Source: SZUA-430 sp031413635
Lineage (GTDB): Bacteria > Pseudomonadota > Alphaproteobacteria > Micropepsales > Micropepsaceae
Direction of reading: 5' to 3'
DNA: 64,000 nt
Assembly: GCA_031413635.1 (NCBI GenBank)
Contig: JANOFM010000298.1
Span: 1 to 64,000, forward strand
This document shows positions 7,424 through 16,359 of this stretch, piece by piece. Every line of letters starts with the position of its first letter. Position 1 is the stretch's first letter. Below the pieces are notes generated by a model. That model searched no databases. It was not told the DNA's origin and worked only from the letters and a program-made list of their open reading frames with translations. Position numbers and translations under genes: made by a program.

Positions 7424-9067
7424 ATGCAGCCTGTTCCAGGCCAACCCGACACGCGGTTCGACCTGATCATCGTACCGGTGCTCCTGGTCTTCTTCTTGGT
7501 GCTTGCCTTTGCGGTCGCTGCGACAACGAGCGACCCGCTGATGTCGATGCAGGCATGGACGTTTATGGCGGGTGTCTGTGTTGCAATCCTCTGGCTCGTG
7601 CGGCGATACGCCGACGGCATCCCGGACGACGATGTGTCGCCTTATGCCAACGACGTCGTCAAGGCTGGTGTCATCGCCTCGATGATTTGGGGCATCGCCG
7701 GCATGCTGGTCGGTGTCGTCATCGCGCTGCAACTTGCCTTTCCAACGCTATTTTATTTTCCGGACCTACCGTTTTCGAGCTTCGGCCGTCTACGTCCGTT
7801 GCATACATCGGCCGTCATTTTCGCGTTTGGCGGAAACGTGCTCATCGCGACGTCGTTCTATGTCGTTCAACGCACATGCAAGGCGCGCCTGGCGGGCGGT
7901 CTTTGGCCCTGGTTCGTCTTCTGGGGCTATCAGATTTTCATTTTGGTCGCCGGTACCGGCTATCTGATCGGGGTCACACAAGCCCGTGAGTATGCGGAAC
8001 CGGAGTGGTATGCGGATCTATGGCTGACGTTGGTCTGGGTCGTCTATTTGCTCGTGTTCTTAGGAACGCTCTGGAAGCGAAAAGAGCCGCACATTTACGT
8101 CGCGAATTGGTTCTATCTCGCGTTTATCGTCACGATCGCCCTGCTCCACATCGTGAACAACCTAGCCGTCCCCGTGTCGTGGACCGGGATCAAAAGCTAC
8201 TCGCTATTCGCTGGCGTCCAGGATGCCCTGACGCAGTGGTGGTACGGCCACAACGCGGTCGGCTTTTTTCTGACCGCGGGCTTTCTGGCGATCATGTATT
8301 ACTTCATTCCCAAACTGGCGCAGCGGCCGGTTTACTCCTACCGGCTGTCGATCGTTCATTTCTGGTCGCTGATCTTCATCTACATCTGGGCGGGACCGCA
8401 CCATCTTCATTACACGGCGCGGCCGGTGTGGGCACAGACGCTCGGCATGACGTTCTCGATCATGCTTTGGATGCCGTCGTGGGGCGGCATGATCAACGGT
8501 CTGATGACGCTGTCGGGCGCGTGGGACAAACTGCGCACCGATCCGGTTTTGCGCATGCTTGTGGTGTCGGTGGCGTTCTATGGCATGTCGACGTTTGAGG
8601 GCCCGGTGATGTCAATCAAGGCGGTCAATGCCTTGTCGCACTATACCGACTGGACGATCGGCCACGTTCACTCCGGCGCCTTGGGGTGGGTCGGCTTCGT
8701 GTCGTTCGGCGCCCTCTATTGCCTGACCCCGTGGCTGTGGCGTCGCGAGCGGTTGTACTCGTTGGCGCTGGTCGAATGGCATTTCTGGATTTCCACGATC
8801 GGCATCGTCTTCTACATCACTTCGATGTGGGTCAGCGGCATCATGCAGGGTTTGATGTGGCGCGCCTATAACGAGTTCGGCTTCCTCGAATACTCGTTCG
8901 TCGAAACGGTCGAGGCGATGCATCCCTACTACATCATCCGGGCGTTCGGCGGTCTGCTCTATCTCGCGGGGACATTGATCATGGCCTACAATTTGTGGCG
9001 CACCGCAAATGGCGATGTTCGCGCGGCAGAGCCTTTGGCGTTGCGCCCGCAACTCGCGATAGCTTGA
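7424..9067 (+). CDS. ccoN: cbb3-type cytochrome c oxidase catalytic subunit I (CcoN/FixN)
   Basis: A 547-residue polytopic membrane protein with about twelve hydrophobic segments. It houses the low-spin heme b and the heme b3-CuB site where O2 is reduced. Histidine-bearing segments of the family are visible, including RPLHTSAVIFAFGGNVLIAT, WWYGHNAVGFFLTAGFLAI, WAGPHHLHYTARPVWAQT and DWTIGHVHSGALGWVGFVSF. It has no N-terminal export signal beyond its first membrane helix. It opens the ccoNOQP operon behind a perfect FNR box. cbb3 oxidases have high O2 affinity and support microaerobic respiration. Confidence 0.98.
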   Translation: MQPVPGQPDTRFDLIIVPVLLVFFLVLAFAVAATTSDPLMSMQAWTFMAGVCVAILWLVRRYADGIPDDDVSPYANDVVKAGVIASMIWGIAGMLVGVVIALQLAFPTLFYFPDLPFSSFGRLRPLHTSAVIFAFGGNVLIATSFYVVQRTCKARLAGGLWPWFVFWGYQIFILVAGTGYLIGVTQAREYAEPEWYADLWLTLVWVVYLLVFLGTLWKRKEPHIYVANWFYLAFIVTIALLHIVNNLAVPVSWTGIKSYSLFAGVQDALTQWWYGHNAVGFFLTAGFLAIMYYFIPKLAQRPVYSYRLSIVHFWSLIFIYIWAGPHHLHYTARPVWAQTLGMTFSIMLWMPSWGGMINGLMTLSGAWDKLRTDPVLRMLVVSVAFYGMSTFEGPVMSIKAVNALSHYTDWTIGHVHSGALGWVGFVSFGALYCLTPWLWRRERLYSLALVEWHFWISTIGIVFYITSMWVSGIMQGLMWRAYNEFGFLEYSFVETVEAMHPYYIIRAFGGLLYLAGTLIMAYNLWRTANGDVRAAEPLALRPQLAIA

Positions 9068-9080
9068 GGGGATGCGATCC

Positions 9081-9812
9081 ATGTTCAATCACGGCATTCT
9101 CGAGCGTAACTCGTTGCTGTTGGTCGTCGGCATCGTGATCGTGGTGGCGATCGGCGGCATCATCGAGATCGCACCGCTGTTCTACCTCGAAAGCACGATC
9201 GAGAAAGTCCAAGGCATGCGGCCCTATACGCCGCTCGAATTGGCCGGCCGCAAGATTTACGTGCGCGAAGGATGCTATCTTTGCCACAGTCAAATGGTGC
9301 GTCCGTTGCGCGACGAGGTGGAGCGCTATGGACACTACAGCCTTGCCGCGGAGAGCATGTACGACCACCCATTTCAATGGGGCTCAAAGCGGACCGGGCC
9401 TGATCTGGCGCGCGTCGGCGGCAAGTATTCCGACGAATGGCATCGCGGGCATCTTGTCGATCCGCGATCGGTTGTACCCGAGTCGGTGATGCCACCCTAC
9501 GCCTTCCTCGCGAAGACAGATCTGAACCTCGGCGAAGCGGAAGCGGAACTTGTGGCCAATCGCATGGTCGGTGTTCCGTACTCGGACGATATGGTGGCAA
9601 GGGCCAAAGCCGATTTAGTCGCGCAGGCGACGCCTGATGTCGATGGAATAGATGCGTTCAAACAGCGCTATCCCAAGGCCGAAGCGCGCGATTTCGACGG
9701 CGACCCGAAGCGCATCACCGAGATGGATGCATTGGTGGCCTATCTGCAGATGCTGGGCACGTTGGTGGACTTCAAAACTTATCAGGCCGATGCGCCTGAG
9801 AACCGGCGGTAA
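9081..9812 (+). CDS. ccoO: cbb3-type cytochrome c oxidase mono-heme subunit II (CcoO/FixO)
   Basis: A ~243-residue protein with one N-terminal membrane anchor (SLLLVVGIVIVVAIGGIIEI) and a periplasmic cytochrome c domain. The heme c site is EGCYLCHSQM (Cys65, Cys68, His69), and the PESVMPPYAFLA segment probably supplies the axial Met. It carries electrons between CcoP and CcoN. An ATG at 9072 is also in frame but touches the GAGGGG ribosome-binding sequence (9066-9071); the ATG at 9081 has a nine-base gap to it and begins MFNHGILERN as in relatives. Confidence 0.97.
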   Translation: MFNHGILERNSLLLVVGIVIVVAIGGIIEIAPLFYLESTIEKVQGMRPYTPLELAGRKIYVREGCYLCHSQMVRPLRDEVERYGHYSLAAESMYDHPFQWGSKRTGPDLARVGGKYSDEWHRGHLVDPRSVVPESVMPPYAFLAKTDLNLGEAEAELVANRMVGVPYSDDMVARAKADLVAQATPDVDGIDAFKQRYPKAEARDFDGDPKRITEMDALVAYLQMLGTLVDFKTYQADAPENRR

Positions 9813-9815
9813 GCG

Positions 9816-9971
9816 ATGAGTTACGACGCGATTGCGACGTTCGCGAAGAGTTGGGGCCTCGTCTATCTAATGGCGATGTTCCTGGGTGTCTGCCTCTATG
9901 CGTTTTGGCCGCGCAACAAGGCGAAGTTCGACAAGGCGGCGCGTATGCCGCTTGAAGAGGACGATCGTTGA
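9816..9971 (+). CDS. ccoQ: cbb3 oxidase small membrane subunit CcoQ/FixQ
   Basis: A 51-residue protein with a single hydrophobic segment (GLVYLMAMFLGVCLYAFWP) followed by a charged cytoplasmic tail (NKAKFDKAARMPLEEDD). Size, topology and the place between ccoO and ccoP identify it as CcoQ, which stabilises the cbb3 complex. The start lies three bases behind the ccoO stop and the stop overlaps the ccoP ATG (TGATG). Confidence 0.93.
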   Translation: MSYDAIATFAKSWGLVYLMAMFLGVCLYAFWPRNKAKFDKAARMPLEEDDR

Positions 9972-10840
9972 TGGCCGGGCGCAACGAAATCGACCAAGCC
10001 ACCGGAACCGAAACGACGGGCCACGAGTGGGACGGCATCAAGGAGTTGAACACGCCTTTGCCGCGCTGGTGGCTTTGGGTGTTTTACGCAACGGTGGTGT
10101 GGGCCGTCGGCTATTGGGTTCTCTACCCGTCCTGGCCGACACTGACGGGGTATGCGCCCGGCATTCTCGATCAATCGCAACGCGACGACGTGGCGCTGGC
10201 GATTCTCCGGCTCCAATCGGCGCGCGAGGAACAGGGTCGCCTTTTGACGAACGCGACGCTGCAACAAATCGAGGCCGACCCGAACCTGCTGCAGTTCGCG
10301 CGCGAAGCGGGGAGGTCGGCCTTCGGCGACAATTGCGCCACGTGCCACGGTTCGGGCGCGCAAGGTTTCAAGGGCTATCCGAACCTCAACGACGACGTTT
10401 GGCTTTGGGGCGGCTCGCTCGACGACATCAAGCGGACGATCCAAGTCGGCGTGCGCGCGACGCATCCCGACACGCGGCTGTCGCAAATGCCGGCCTACGG
10501 AAGCGACGGTCTGCTGGAGACAAACCAGATCGCCGATCTGACCGAGTATGTCGCGTCGATCTCGGGCTCGAAGGCCGATGGTGCAGCGGTTGCGCGTGCC
10601 GCGCCGCTGTTCAAGGAGCAGTGCGCCGCGTGCCACGGTGAGGATGGCAAAGGCAAGCGCGAGTTCGGCGCCCCGAATCTGACCGACAAGGAATGGTTGC
10701 GCGGCGGCACGAAGGACGCCATTCATGCCCAGATCGTCAGCGGGCGGGGCGGCGTCATGCCGAATTGGGGCTCGCGCCTCGATCCCATGACGATCGATGC
10801 GCTGGCCGTCTACGTTCACAGTCTCGGCGGCGGGGAATAA
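9971..10840 (+). CDS. ccoP: cbb3-type cytochrome c oxidase di-heme subunit III (CcoP/FixP)
   Basis: A 289-residue protein: a cytoplasmic N-terminus, one membrane helix (about residues 33-52) and two tandem periplasmic cytochrome c domains. Heme sites are NCATCHGSGA (Cys122, Cys125, His126) and QCAACHGEDG (Cys218, Cys221, His222). Axial Met candidates lie in LSQMPAYG and GGVMPNWG. CcoP receives electrons from soluble or membrane cytochrome c. A TTG one codon upstream is in frame, but the ATG overlapping the ccoQ stop is preferred. Confidence 0.98.
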   Translation: MAGRNEIDQATGTETTGHEWDGIKELNTPLPRWWLWVFYATVVWAVGYWVLYPSWPTLTGYAPGILDQSQRDDVALAILRLQSAREEQGRLLTNATLQQIEADPNLLQFAREAGRSAFGDNCATCHGSGAQGFKGYPNLNDDVWLWGGSLDDIKRTIQVGVRATHPDTRLSQMPAYGSDGLLETNQIADLTEYVASISGSKADGAAVARAAPLFKEQCAACHGEDGKGKREFGAPNLTDKEWLRGGTKDAIHAQIVSGRGGVMPNWGSRLDPMTIDALAVYVHSLGGGE

Positions 10841-10870
10841 GGTGACGCGCAAGCGCGTCGTGTGTGCGTG

Positions 10871-12385
10871 ATGAACGCAACCGTCATATCGACACTCAAG
10901 GCCGTGGCGGCCGAAACGAACGCGCTGGCCGCCGATGGAGTGCAACGCAGCGACGCGCAAGCGACGAACAGCGCGGCCGTGCGCAAGGACTATGTTGCCC
11001 GTGTGCCGATCTACCCCAAGCTGGTGCATGGCCGGTTCCGTTTGTTAAAGTGGATCGGCTTGGTCGTGATGCTGGGAATCTACTACGGCACGCCTTGGAT
11101 CCGATGGGACCGCGGGGCCGGCGCGCCCGATCAGGCCGTGCTCGTCGATCTGGTGCGCGAGCGCTTTTACTTTTTCTGGATCGAGATTTGGCCGCAGGAG
11201 ATCTACTATCTGACCGGCCTGCTGATCGTGGCCTCGCTGCTGCTGTTTCTGGTGACGGCTCTCTTTGGCCGCGTTTGGTGCGGATACGCCTGCCCGCAAA
11301 CCGTGTGGACCGATCTCTACATCGTGGTCGAGCGCTTGATCGAAGGTGATCGCAGCGCACGCATCCGGCTCGACAAAGCGCCATGGACGCTCGACAAACT
11401 TGGCAGGAAGTCTGCGAAGCACGCCGCGTGGCTTCTGATCGCGGCGGCGACCGGCGGCGCGTGGATACTCTATTTCCACGATGCGCCCACGCTAGTCGTC
11501 AATCTGTTCAAGGGCACAGCCGATCCGACGGCCTATTTGTTTCTCGGCATCTTGGCGTTCACGACCTATTGGCTGGCGGGCCACATGCGCGAGCAGGTGT
11601 GCACTTACATGTGCCCGTGGCCGCGCATTCAAGCGGCGTTGATCGACAATGACACGCTGATGGTCACCTATCGCCGCGATCGCGGCGAACCGCGGGGTCC
11701 TCACAAGAAAGGTCAGCCGTGGCAAGGACGCGGCCACTGCATCGACTGCAACCAATGCGTTGCCGCCTGCCCGATGGGGATCGACATTCGCGACGGCGAT
11801 CAGCTCGAGTGCATCAATTGCGCACTGTGCATCGACGCCTGCGACGACGTGATGCGACGCGTGAACCTGCCGAGCGGCCTGATTGCCTACGATACGCATC
11901 AGAACTTGGAGCGTCGCCAAAGGGGCGCTAAGCCCGGCATCCGGCTGATCCGCGCGCGTGTGATCGTTTACGCGATGTCGCTGCTTCTTGTTGCCGGCGT
12001 CATGGTGATCGGCCTTACGACGCGCGCGTCGATCGACCTGAACGTCCTTCGCGATCGCAATCCGACCTTCGTGACGCTGTCGGATGGGTCGGTGCGCAAT
12101 GCTTACACCGTCAAGATTATGAACCGGTCGAATGCGCCGCGTGTCTTTCAACTTTCGGTCGAGGGCCCCGTTGCGTCCGCGGTAAGGATCATCGGCATCG
12201 AAGCGACCACATTGCCGGCAGCTATTGCGGTTGACGCCGACAGGCTGCGGACCGTCCGGCTGCTGTTGACGGCGCCACCGGCGTCGTTGACTGCCGACTC
12301 GCTGCCGGTGGCGTTTCGCGTGAGCGAAAATGGTGAAATCCGCTCGACGAGCACCGTTTTCTTGTCCGATGGAGGCCCGCGATGA
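10871..12385 (+). CDS. ccoG: cbb3 oxidase assembly ferredoxin CcoG/FixG (RdxA)
   Basis: A ~504-residue membrane protein with about five hydrophobic segments and a polyferredoxin core. Visible are RVWCGYACPQTVWTDLY, REQVCTYMCPWPRIQ and the two 4Fe-4S motifs CIDCNQCVAACPMGIDIRDG and CINCALCIDACDDVM, followed by a C-terminal beta-sandwich (FixG-type Ig-like) domain after the last membrane helix. CcoG is implicated in Cu(II) reduction during cbb3 assembly. A GTG at 10862 is in frame, but the ATG at 10871 is preferred. Four bases overlap with fixH. Confidence 0.97.
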   Translation: MNATVISTLKAVAAETNALAADGVQRSDAQATNSAAVRKDYVARVPIYPKLVHGRFRLLKWIGLVVMLGIYYGTPWIRWDRGAGAPDQAVLVDLVRERFYFFWIEIWPQEIYYLTGLLIVASLLLFLVTALFGRVWCGYACPQTVWTDLYIVVERLIEGDRSARIRLDKAPWTLDKLGRKSAKHAAWLLIAAATGGAWILYFHDAPTLVVNLFKGTADPTAYLFLGILAFTTYWLAGHMREQVCTYMCPWPRIQAALIDNDTLMVTYRRDRGEPRGPHKKGQPWQGRGHCIDCNQCVAACPMGIDIRDGDQLECINCALCIDACDDVMRRVNLPSGLIAYDTHQNLERRQRGAKPGIRLIRARVIVYAMSLLLVAGVMVIGLTTRASIDLNVLRDRNPTFVTLSDGSVRNAYTVKIMNRSNAPRVFQLSVEGPVASAVRIIGIEATTLPAAIAVDADRLRTVRLLLTAPPASLTADSLPVAFRVSENGEIRSTSTVFLSDGGPR

Positions 12386-12864
12386 CTTTCGAACTCAAGG
12401 GTAGGCACGTGCTCGGGCTTTTGCTCGCCTTCTTCGGAGTGACGATTGTGGTCAATGCGGTTTTTGCGACGTACGCGGTCTCGACCTTTTCGGGCGAGGA
12501 CGTGAGCAGACCTTATCTGCGAGGTCTCGACTACAACACGACGATTGCCGAACGAGCGGCGCAGAAAGGACTGGGTTGGTCGGCCGAAATCGGTGCATCT
12601 CGCGGTGCGGACGCGAATCTCATCGTCTCGCTGCGCGTCGTGGGCGCCGACGGCGCGCCCAGGAACAACCTTAGTGTTGAATTGAAATTGCGCAGGCCGA
12701 CCGACGCAAGTCTGGACCGGACATTTGTGATGGACGCCGCCGGGGATGGAACCTATCGCGCTGTCCGGATCGGCGTTTCTCCAGGTCAATGGGACGTAAT
12801 CGCACGCGCAACCTCTGCCAACGGCGATGTGTTCGAGGCGCAGCGCAGGGTGGTGCTCCCGTGA
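12382..12864 (+). CDS. fixH: FixH family protein of the cbb3 assembly cluster
   Basis: A 160-residue protein with one N-terminal membrane helix (GLLLAFFGVTIVVNAVFATYA) and a periplasmic beta-rich domain. The FSGEDVSRPYLRGLDYNTTI segment, the following ERAAQKGLGW and the closing SPGQWDVIARATS are typical of FixH. It is required for cbb3 oxidase maturation in rhizobia, with an undefined biochemical role. It overlaps ccoG by four bases and the ATPase gene by four (GTGA), so the whole group is tightly coupled. Confidence 0.95.
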   Translation: MTFELKGRHVLGLLLAFFGVTIVVNAVFATYAVSTFSGEDVSRPYLRGLDYNTTIAERAAQKGLGWSAEIGASRGADANLIVSLRVVGADGAPRNNLSVELKLRRPTDASLDRTFVMDAAGDGTYRAVRIGVSPGQWDVIARATSANGDVFEAQRRVVLP

Positions 12865-15047
12865 CGGCGGCGACGTTCACTCAAGCCTTGGATATCGACC
12901 CGGCGCCGTTCGTCCGCCGCGATGCGAGGGGCGTGTCGCGCCTCGAACTCGCCGTCAAAGGCATGCGCTGCGCGGGCTGCATGGCGAAAATCGAACGCGG
13001 CGTGGCGGCGCTGCCGGGCGTCGAAGACGCGCACGTGAATTTGTCGACCGCAAAGCTCAGCGTGCGATGGAGCGAAGGCAGAACGACCGCAAGCGCGATT
13101 GTGGCGCGCGTCAATGAGCTCGGCTTTCAGGCGTTCCCCTACGACCCGAACTCATTGATCCGGCATGACGAGGAGGAAGGGCGCTTTCTCTTGCGCTGTC
13201 TTGCCGTCGCCGGATTTGCCGCATCGAACGTGATGTTCCTGTCGATCAGCATTTGGTCGGATCTCGACGGCGAGATGGGCGAGGGCACACGCGCGCTATT
13301 GCATTGGATTTCCGGCTTAATCGCCGTGCCGGCGGCGCTCTATGCGGGACGCCCATTCTTCCGTTCCGCGCTGACGAGCCTTGCCGCGGGGCGCGCCAAT
13401 ATGGATGTGCCGATCACGTTGGGCATTCTGCTCGCGCTGGGCTTGAGTATCGTCGAGGCGCTTCAGGGCGGGCGGCACGCTTATTTCGATGCCGCCGTCA
13501 GTCTACCGTTTTTGTTGCTGATCGGACGCTATCTCGATCATCTGCTCAGGCGCAAAGCCCGTACCACCGCGCTCGATTTGGCCGCGATGCAGACGGTCAC
13601 GGCGACGCGGATCGGGGCGGACGGACGCACCGCGCCGGTCGCCGCGCGCGACATCGCGCCGGGCGACCGGCTGCTGCTGGCCGCGGGCGACCGGACACCG
13701 GTCGATGTTCTGGTCGAGGCAGGCGAAAGCGAAGTTGACGTTTCTCTCGTAACGGGGGAGAGCGCGCCGGTGCCGATCAAGGGCGGCGAGGTATTGTGCG
13801 CCGGTTCGATCGTACTCGGCCAGCCGCTGACGGTGAGGGCGACGGCGCTCGTGCAGGATTCGCTCGTCGCCGAGATGGCGCGAATGCTTGAGGCGGGCCA
13901 GCAATCGCGCGGGCGCTATGTGCGTTGGGCCGATCGCGCGGCGGCGCTCTACGTACCCACCGTGCACGGGCTCGCGCTCGCCGTGCTGGTCGGAGGTCTC
14001 ATCGCCGGTCAAGATATCGGCATTGCACTGACGAACGCGATCGCGCTTCTCATCATTACTTGCCCGTGTGCATTGGGCCTTGCGGTGCCCGCAGTCCAGA
14101 TCGTTGCGACGAGCCGCCTGTTTCGCGCCGGCCTTCTGGTCAAATCCGGCGACGCATTGGAACGGCTCGCGGAGGCCGACACGGTGGTCTTCGACAAGAC
14201 CGGCACGCTGACGTTCGGCCGTCCCGTTTTGACGAACCCGGGCGAGATCGCGGCATCCGACCTTGCGCTGGCGGCTTCGCTTGCGCGCGCCAGCAAGCAT
14301 CCGCTGTCGCGAGCGTTGGCTGTGGCGGCGGGGCCGGGCGGAGTGAGTGAGGGGACGCAAGAGACGCCGGGCGAAGGTCTCGAGGCGCGCGTCGTTGGTG
14401 TGGTGGTGAGGCTCGGTCGCGCCGAATGGGTCGGTGCGGCGCACGCACCGAACTCGAACGCAAGTCATCTTTGGTTACGCAAAGACACGCAAGCGCCCAT
14501 TCGCTTCGATTTCGAGGACCGGCTGCGCCCGGACGCGGCCGAAGCCGTGGTGGCGCTTCATGCATTGGGACTGAATGTCGAGATGTTGTCGGGTGATCGC
14601 GTAGCGCCGGCGCAACTGATTGCGGGCCAAGCTGGTATCGCGGAATGGCATGCCGCAAACGATCCCAAGCAAAAAGCGGAGTACATGGAGAGGTTGCGCG
14701 TGCAAGGGCGCCGCGTCCTGATGATCGGCGATGGTTTGAACGATGCCGCGGCGTTGGCGCTGGCCCATGTTTCGATGTCGCCGGCCACGGCGGCACACGC
14801 CAGTCAGTCGGCGGCCGACATCGTTATCCAAAGCGAGACGTTGGCGCCCATCGCGGAGGCGGTCGCCGCCGCGCGCGCGGCGCGCAGGCTCGTGTTTCAG
14901 AACTTCGCGTTCGCCGCCGTCTATAATGCGTTTGCCTTGCCATTGGCCGCGTTCGGACAAGTTACGCCGCTGATTGCCGCGGTTGCAATGTCGGCATCGT
15001 CGCTGATCGTGATGCTGAACGCCTTGCGCCTGTCGCGGAGGGGATGA
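12861..15047 (+). CDS. fixI: Copper-transporting P1B-type ATPase FixI/CcoI
   Basis: A 728-residue heavy-metal P-type ATPase. It has one N-terminal metal-binding domain (GMRCAGC, Cys37 and Cys40), the TGES actuator loop, the CPC metal site in TCPCALGLAVP (Cys401, Cys403), the DKTGTLT phosphorylation site (Asp445) and the hinge MIGDGLNDAAALA. FixI exports copper slowly to the periplasmic side to supply CuB of the cbb3 oxidase, in contrast to the detoxifying CopA. The frame is open further upstream inside fixH, but the GTG that overlaps the fixH stop is the natural start. Confidence 0.96.
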   Translation: MTAATFTQALDIDPAPFVRRDARGVSRLELAVKGMRCAGCMAKIERGVAALPGVEDAHVNLSTAKLSVRWSEGRTTASAIVARVNELGFQAFPYDPNSLIRHDEEEGRFLLRCLAVAGFAASNVMFLSISIWSDLDGEMGEGTRALLHWISGLIAVPAALYAGRPFFRSALTSLAAGRANMDVPITLGILLALGLSIVEALQGGRHAYFDAAVSLPFLLLIGRYLDHLLRRKARTTALDLAAMQTVTATRIGADGRTAPVAARDIAPGDRLLLAAGDRTPVDVLVEAGESEVDVSLVTGESAPVPIKGGEVLCAGSIVLGQPLTVRATALVQDSLVAEMARMLEAGQQSRGRYVRWADRAAALYVPTVHGLALAVLVGGLIAGQDIGIALTNAIALLIITCPCALGLAVPAVQIVATSRLFRAGLLVKSGDALERLAEADTVVFDKTGTLTFGRPVLTNPGEIAASDLALAASLARASKHPLSRALAVAAGPGGVSEGTQETPGEGLEARVVGVVVRLGRAEWVGAAHAPNSNASHLWLRKDTQAPIRFDFEDRLRPDAAEAVVALHALGLNVEMLSGDRVAPAQLIAGQAGIAEWHAANDPKQKAEYMERLRVQGRRVLMIGDGLNDAAALALAHVSMSPATAAHASQSAADIVIQSETLAPIAEAVAAARAARRLVFQNFAFAAVYNAFALPLAAFGQVTPLIAAVAMSASSLIVMLNALRLSRRG

Positions 15048-15051
15048 AGCG

Positions 15052-15198
15052 ATGGATGCGTTTCTCGTTCTCACCGTGGCCGCGATCGCTTTGGGGGCGC
15101 TTGGTGTCGCGCTGTTCTTCTGGACGCTGAAATCCGGGCAATACGATGATCTGGACGGGGCGGCCGAACGAATCCTGATCGACGACGAGCAGGATTGA
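15052..15198 (+). CDS. ccoS: cbb3 oxidase maturation protein CcoS/FixS
   Basis: A 48-residue protein with one hydrophobic helix (FLVLTVAAIALGALGVALFF) and the family's W-x-L-KSGQYDDLDGAAERIL segment just behind it. CcoS is needed for cofactor insertion into CcoN. It starts four bases after fixI and closes the fixGHIS group. Only five bases separate its stop from the convergent DUF2189 stop. Confidence 0.95.
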   Translation: MDAFLVLTVAAIALGALGVALFFWTLKSGQYDDLDGAAERILIDDEQD

Positions 15199-15203
15199 GT
15201 GGT

Positions 15204-15992
15204 TTATCGCTCGACGACGATGTCGCGATAGGCATGCCAGGTGGCGTGTCCCAGCAACGGAAATACGACGACCAAGCCGACGAACAGGGTGGCAATTCCG
15301 AATGCGACAAACAATGCCACCAGCCACGCCCATAGCAACATCGGGCCCGGAAAGTTGACGACGGCACGAACGCTCGCCGCGATTGCGGTGATCGCATCGA
15401 CGTCGCGATGCACCAACATGGGAACCGAGATGGCGCTGATCGCGAACACGGCCAGTGCCAGCACTGTGCCCACGATCGTCCCGACCGAGAGCAAAGTCAG
15501 TCCTTCGGGCGTTGCGAGTGCGAATGTCACGAACCACTCGATCGGCAAATAGCTCCCGTGCGTGAACAACGCATAGAGCAGCGTTGCCACGCGCACCCAC
15601 ACCAGAAAGACGAACATGAGTAAGAAAGCGAGCAATCCGAGCTGAACGATGGAGGCCGTTCGAACAAACACGATGCCGCCAACGTCGAGCGGTTCACCGG
15701 CGTCGTGCCGTCGGCTAATTTCGTAGAGACCGACCGCGAATATGGGACCCAATAGAGCAAAGCCCGCGGCGATCGCCGGCACAATCGACTCCAGACCCAG
15801 CCACCAAAGTCCAAAGGTTCCCAAAAGACCTACCGCAACGAAGACCAATCCGTACGCTAGGCTGTAAGCGGGCGCGCGCCACAAATCGCTCCAACCGAGC
15901 GCGAGCCACCGCCAAGGCCCTTCCATCGTCGGATCGCGCAAGGCAAATTCCAACGGTGCCCCGGTAGCCGCTGTTGTGTCGGAGTCGGTCAT
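15204..15992 (-). CDS. DUF2189 polytopic membrane protein with an FNR box
   Basis: A 262-residue integral membrane protein with about six hydrophobic segments. It begins with a soluble stretch containing GPWRWLALGWSDLWRAPAYS, the usual entry of DUF2189 proteins, and ends HATWHAYRDIVVER. DUF2189 proteins are often found beside cbb3 oxidase genes and have been annotated as putative oxidase subunits, but the function is unproven. The gene is convergent to ccoS yet has its own perfect FNR/FixK box about 83 bp before the ATG, so it appears co-regulated with, but not cotranscribed with, the oxidase. Confidence 0.85.
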   Translation of the reverse strand: MTDSDTTAATGAPLEFALRDPTMEGPWRWLALGWSDLWRAPAYSLAYGLVFVAVGLLGTFGLWWLGLESIVPAIAAGFALLGPIFAVGLYEISRRHDAGEPLDVGGIVFVRTASIVQLGLLAFLLMFVFLVWVRVATLLYALFTHGSYLPIEWFVTFALATPEGLTLLSVGTIVGTVLALAVFAISAISVPMLVHRDVDAITAIAASVRAVVNFPGPMLLWAWLVALFVAFGIATLFVGLVVVFPLLGHATWHAYRDIVVER

Positions 15993-16068
15993 GGTTGAAA
16001 GACCTTAAGAACCGGGTGATCCGTGAAGTGGTCCCAGTGTACGTAACCAAACCGGTTCCACCAACACG

Positions 16069-16082
16069 TTGATTCAAATCAA
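16069..16082 (-). promoter_or_regulatory. FNR/FixK box upstream of the DUF2189 gene
   Basis: TTGATTCAAATCAA, identical in all 14 bases to the box before the diiron gene. The centre lies about 83 bp before the DUF2189 ATG at 15992, the same geometry as at ccoN and the diiron gene. On the other side dusA starts about 290 bp away, too far for direct activation. Confidence 0.85.
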
Positions 16083-16359
16083 GTGTCGCGGAACCCAATC
16101 GGCTCGAGCGGGCATGAGCGCATGAGAGGGTACATAAGGGACATTTCGATTGCGCCCCTCCGTGCAACTTCGGCGCCCGCAAGGAGACGGCAAATGCGTG
16201 TGCGCTGTGTGTGCAGTCGGAAGCGGGTGAGGGCAGGGCCCGCGCAGGATCGAACTTGCCTTTCCGCCGCAACTGTTGTCTGGCTCTGGCGGAATTTTCA
16301 GGCGATCCATCAAAGCGTTGGACCGACTGAGGTGCAGAATACTTAACGGAATCAAAGCC
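16083..16359. other. Gap between the FNR box and dusA
   Basis: About 280 bp with short open frames only, none with a convincing ribosome-binding site or recognisable product. It must hold the dusA promoter. I see no tRNA, riboswitch or strong hairpin. An in-frame TTG at 16318 and one at 16360 are the possible dusA starts. Confidence 0.4.
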
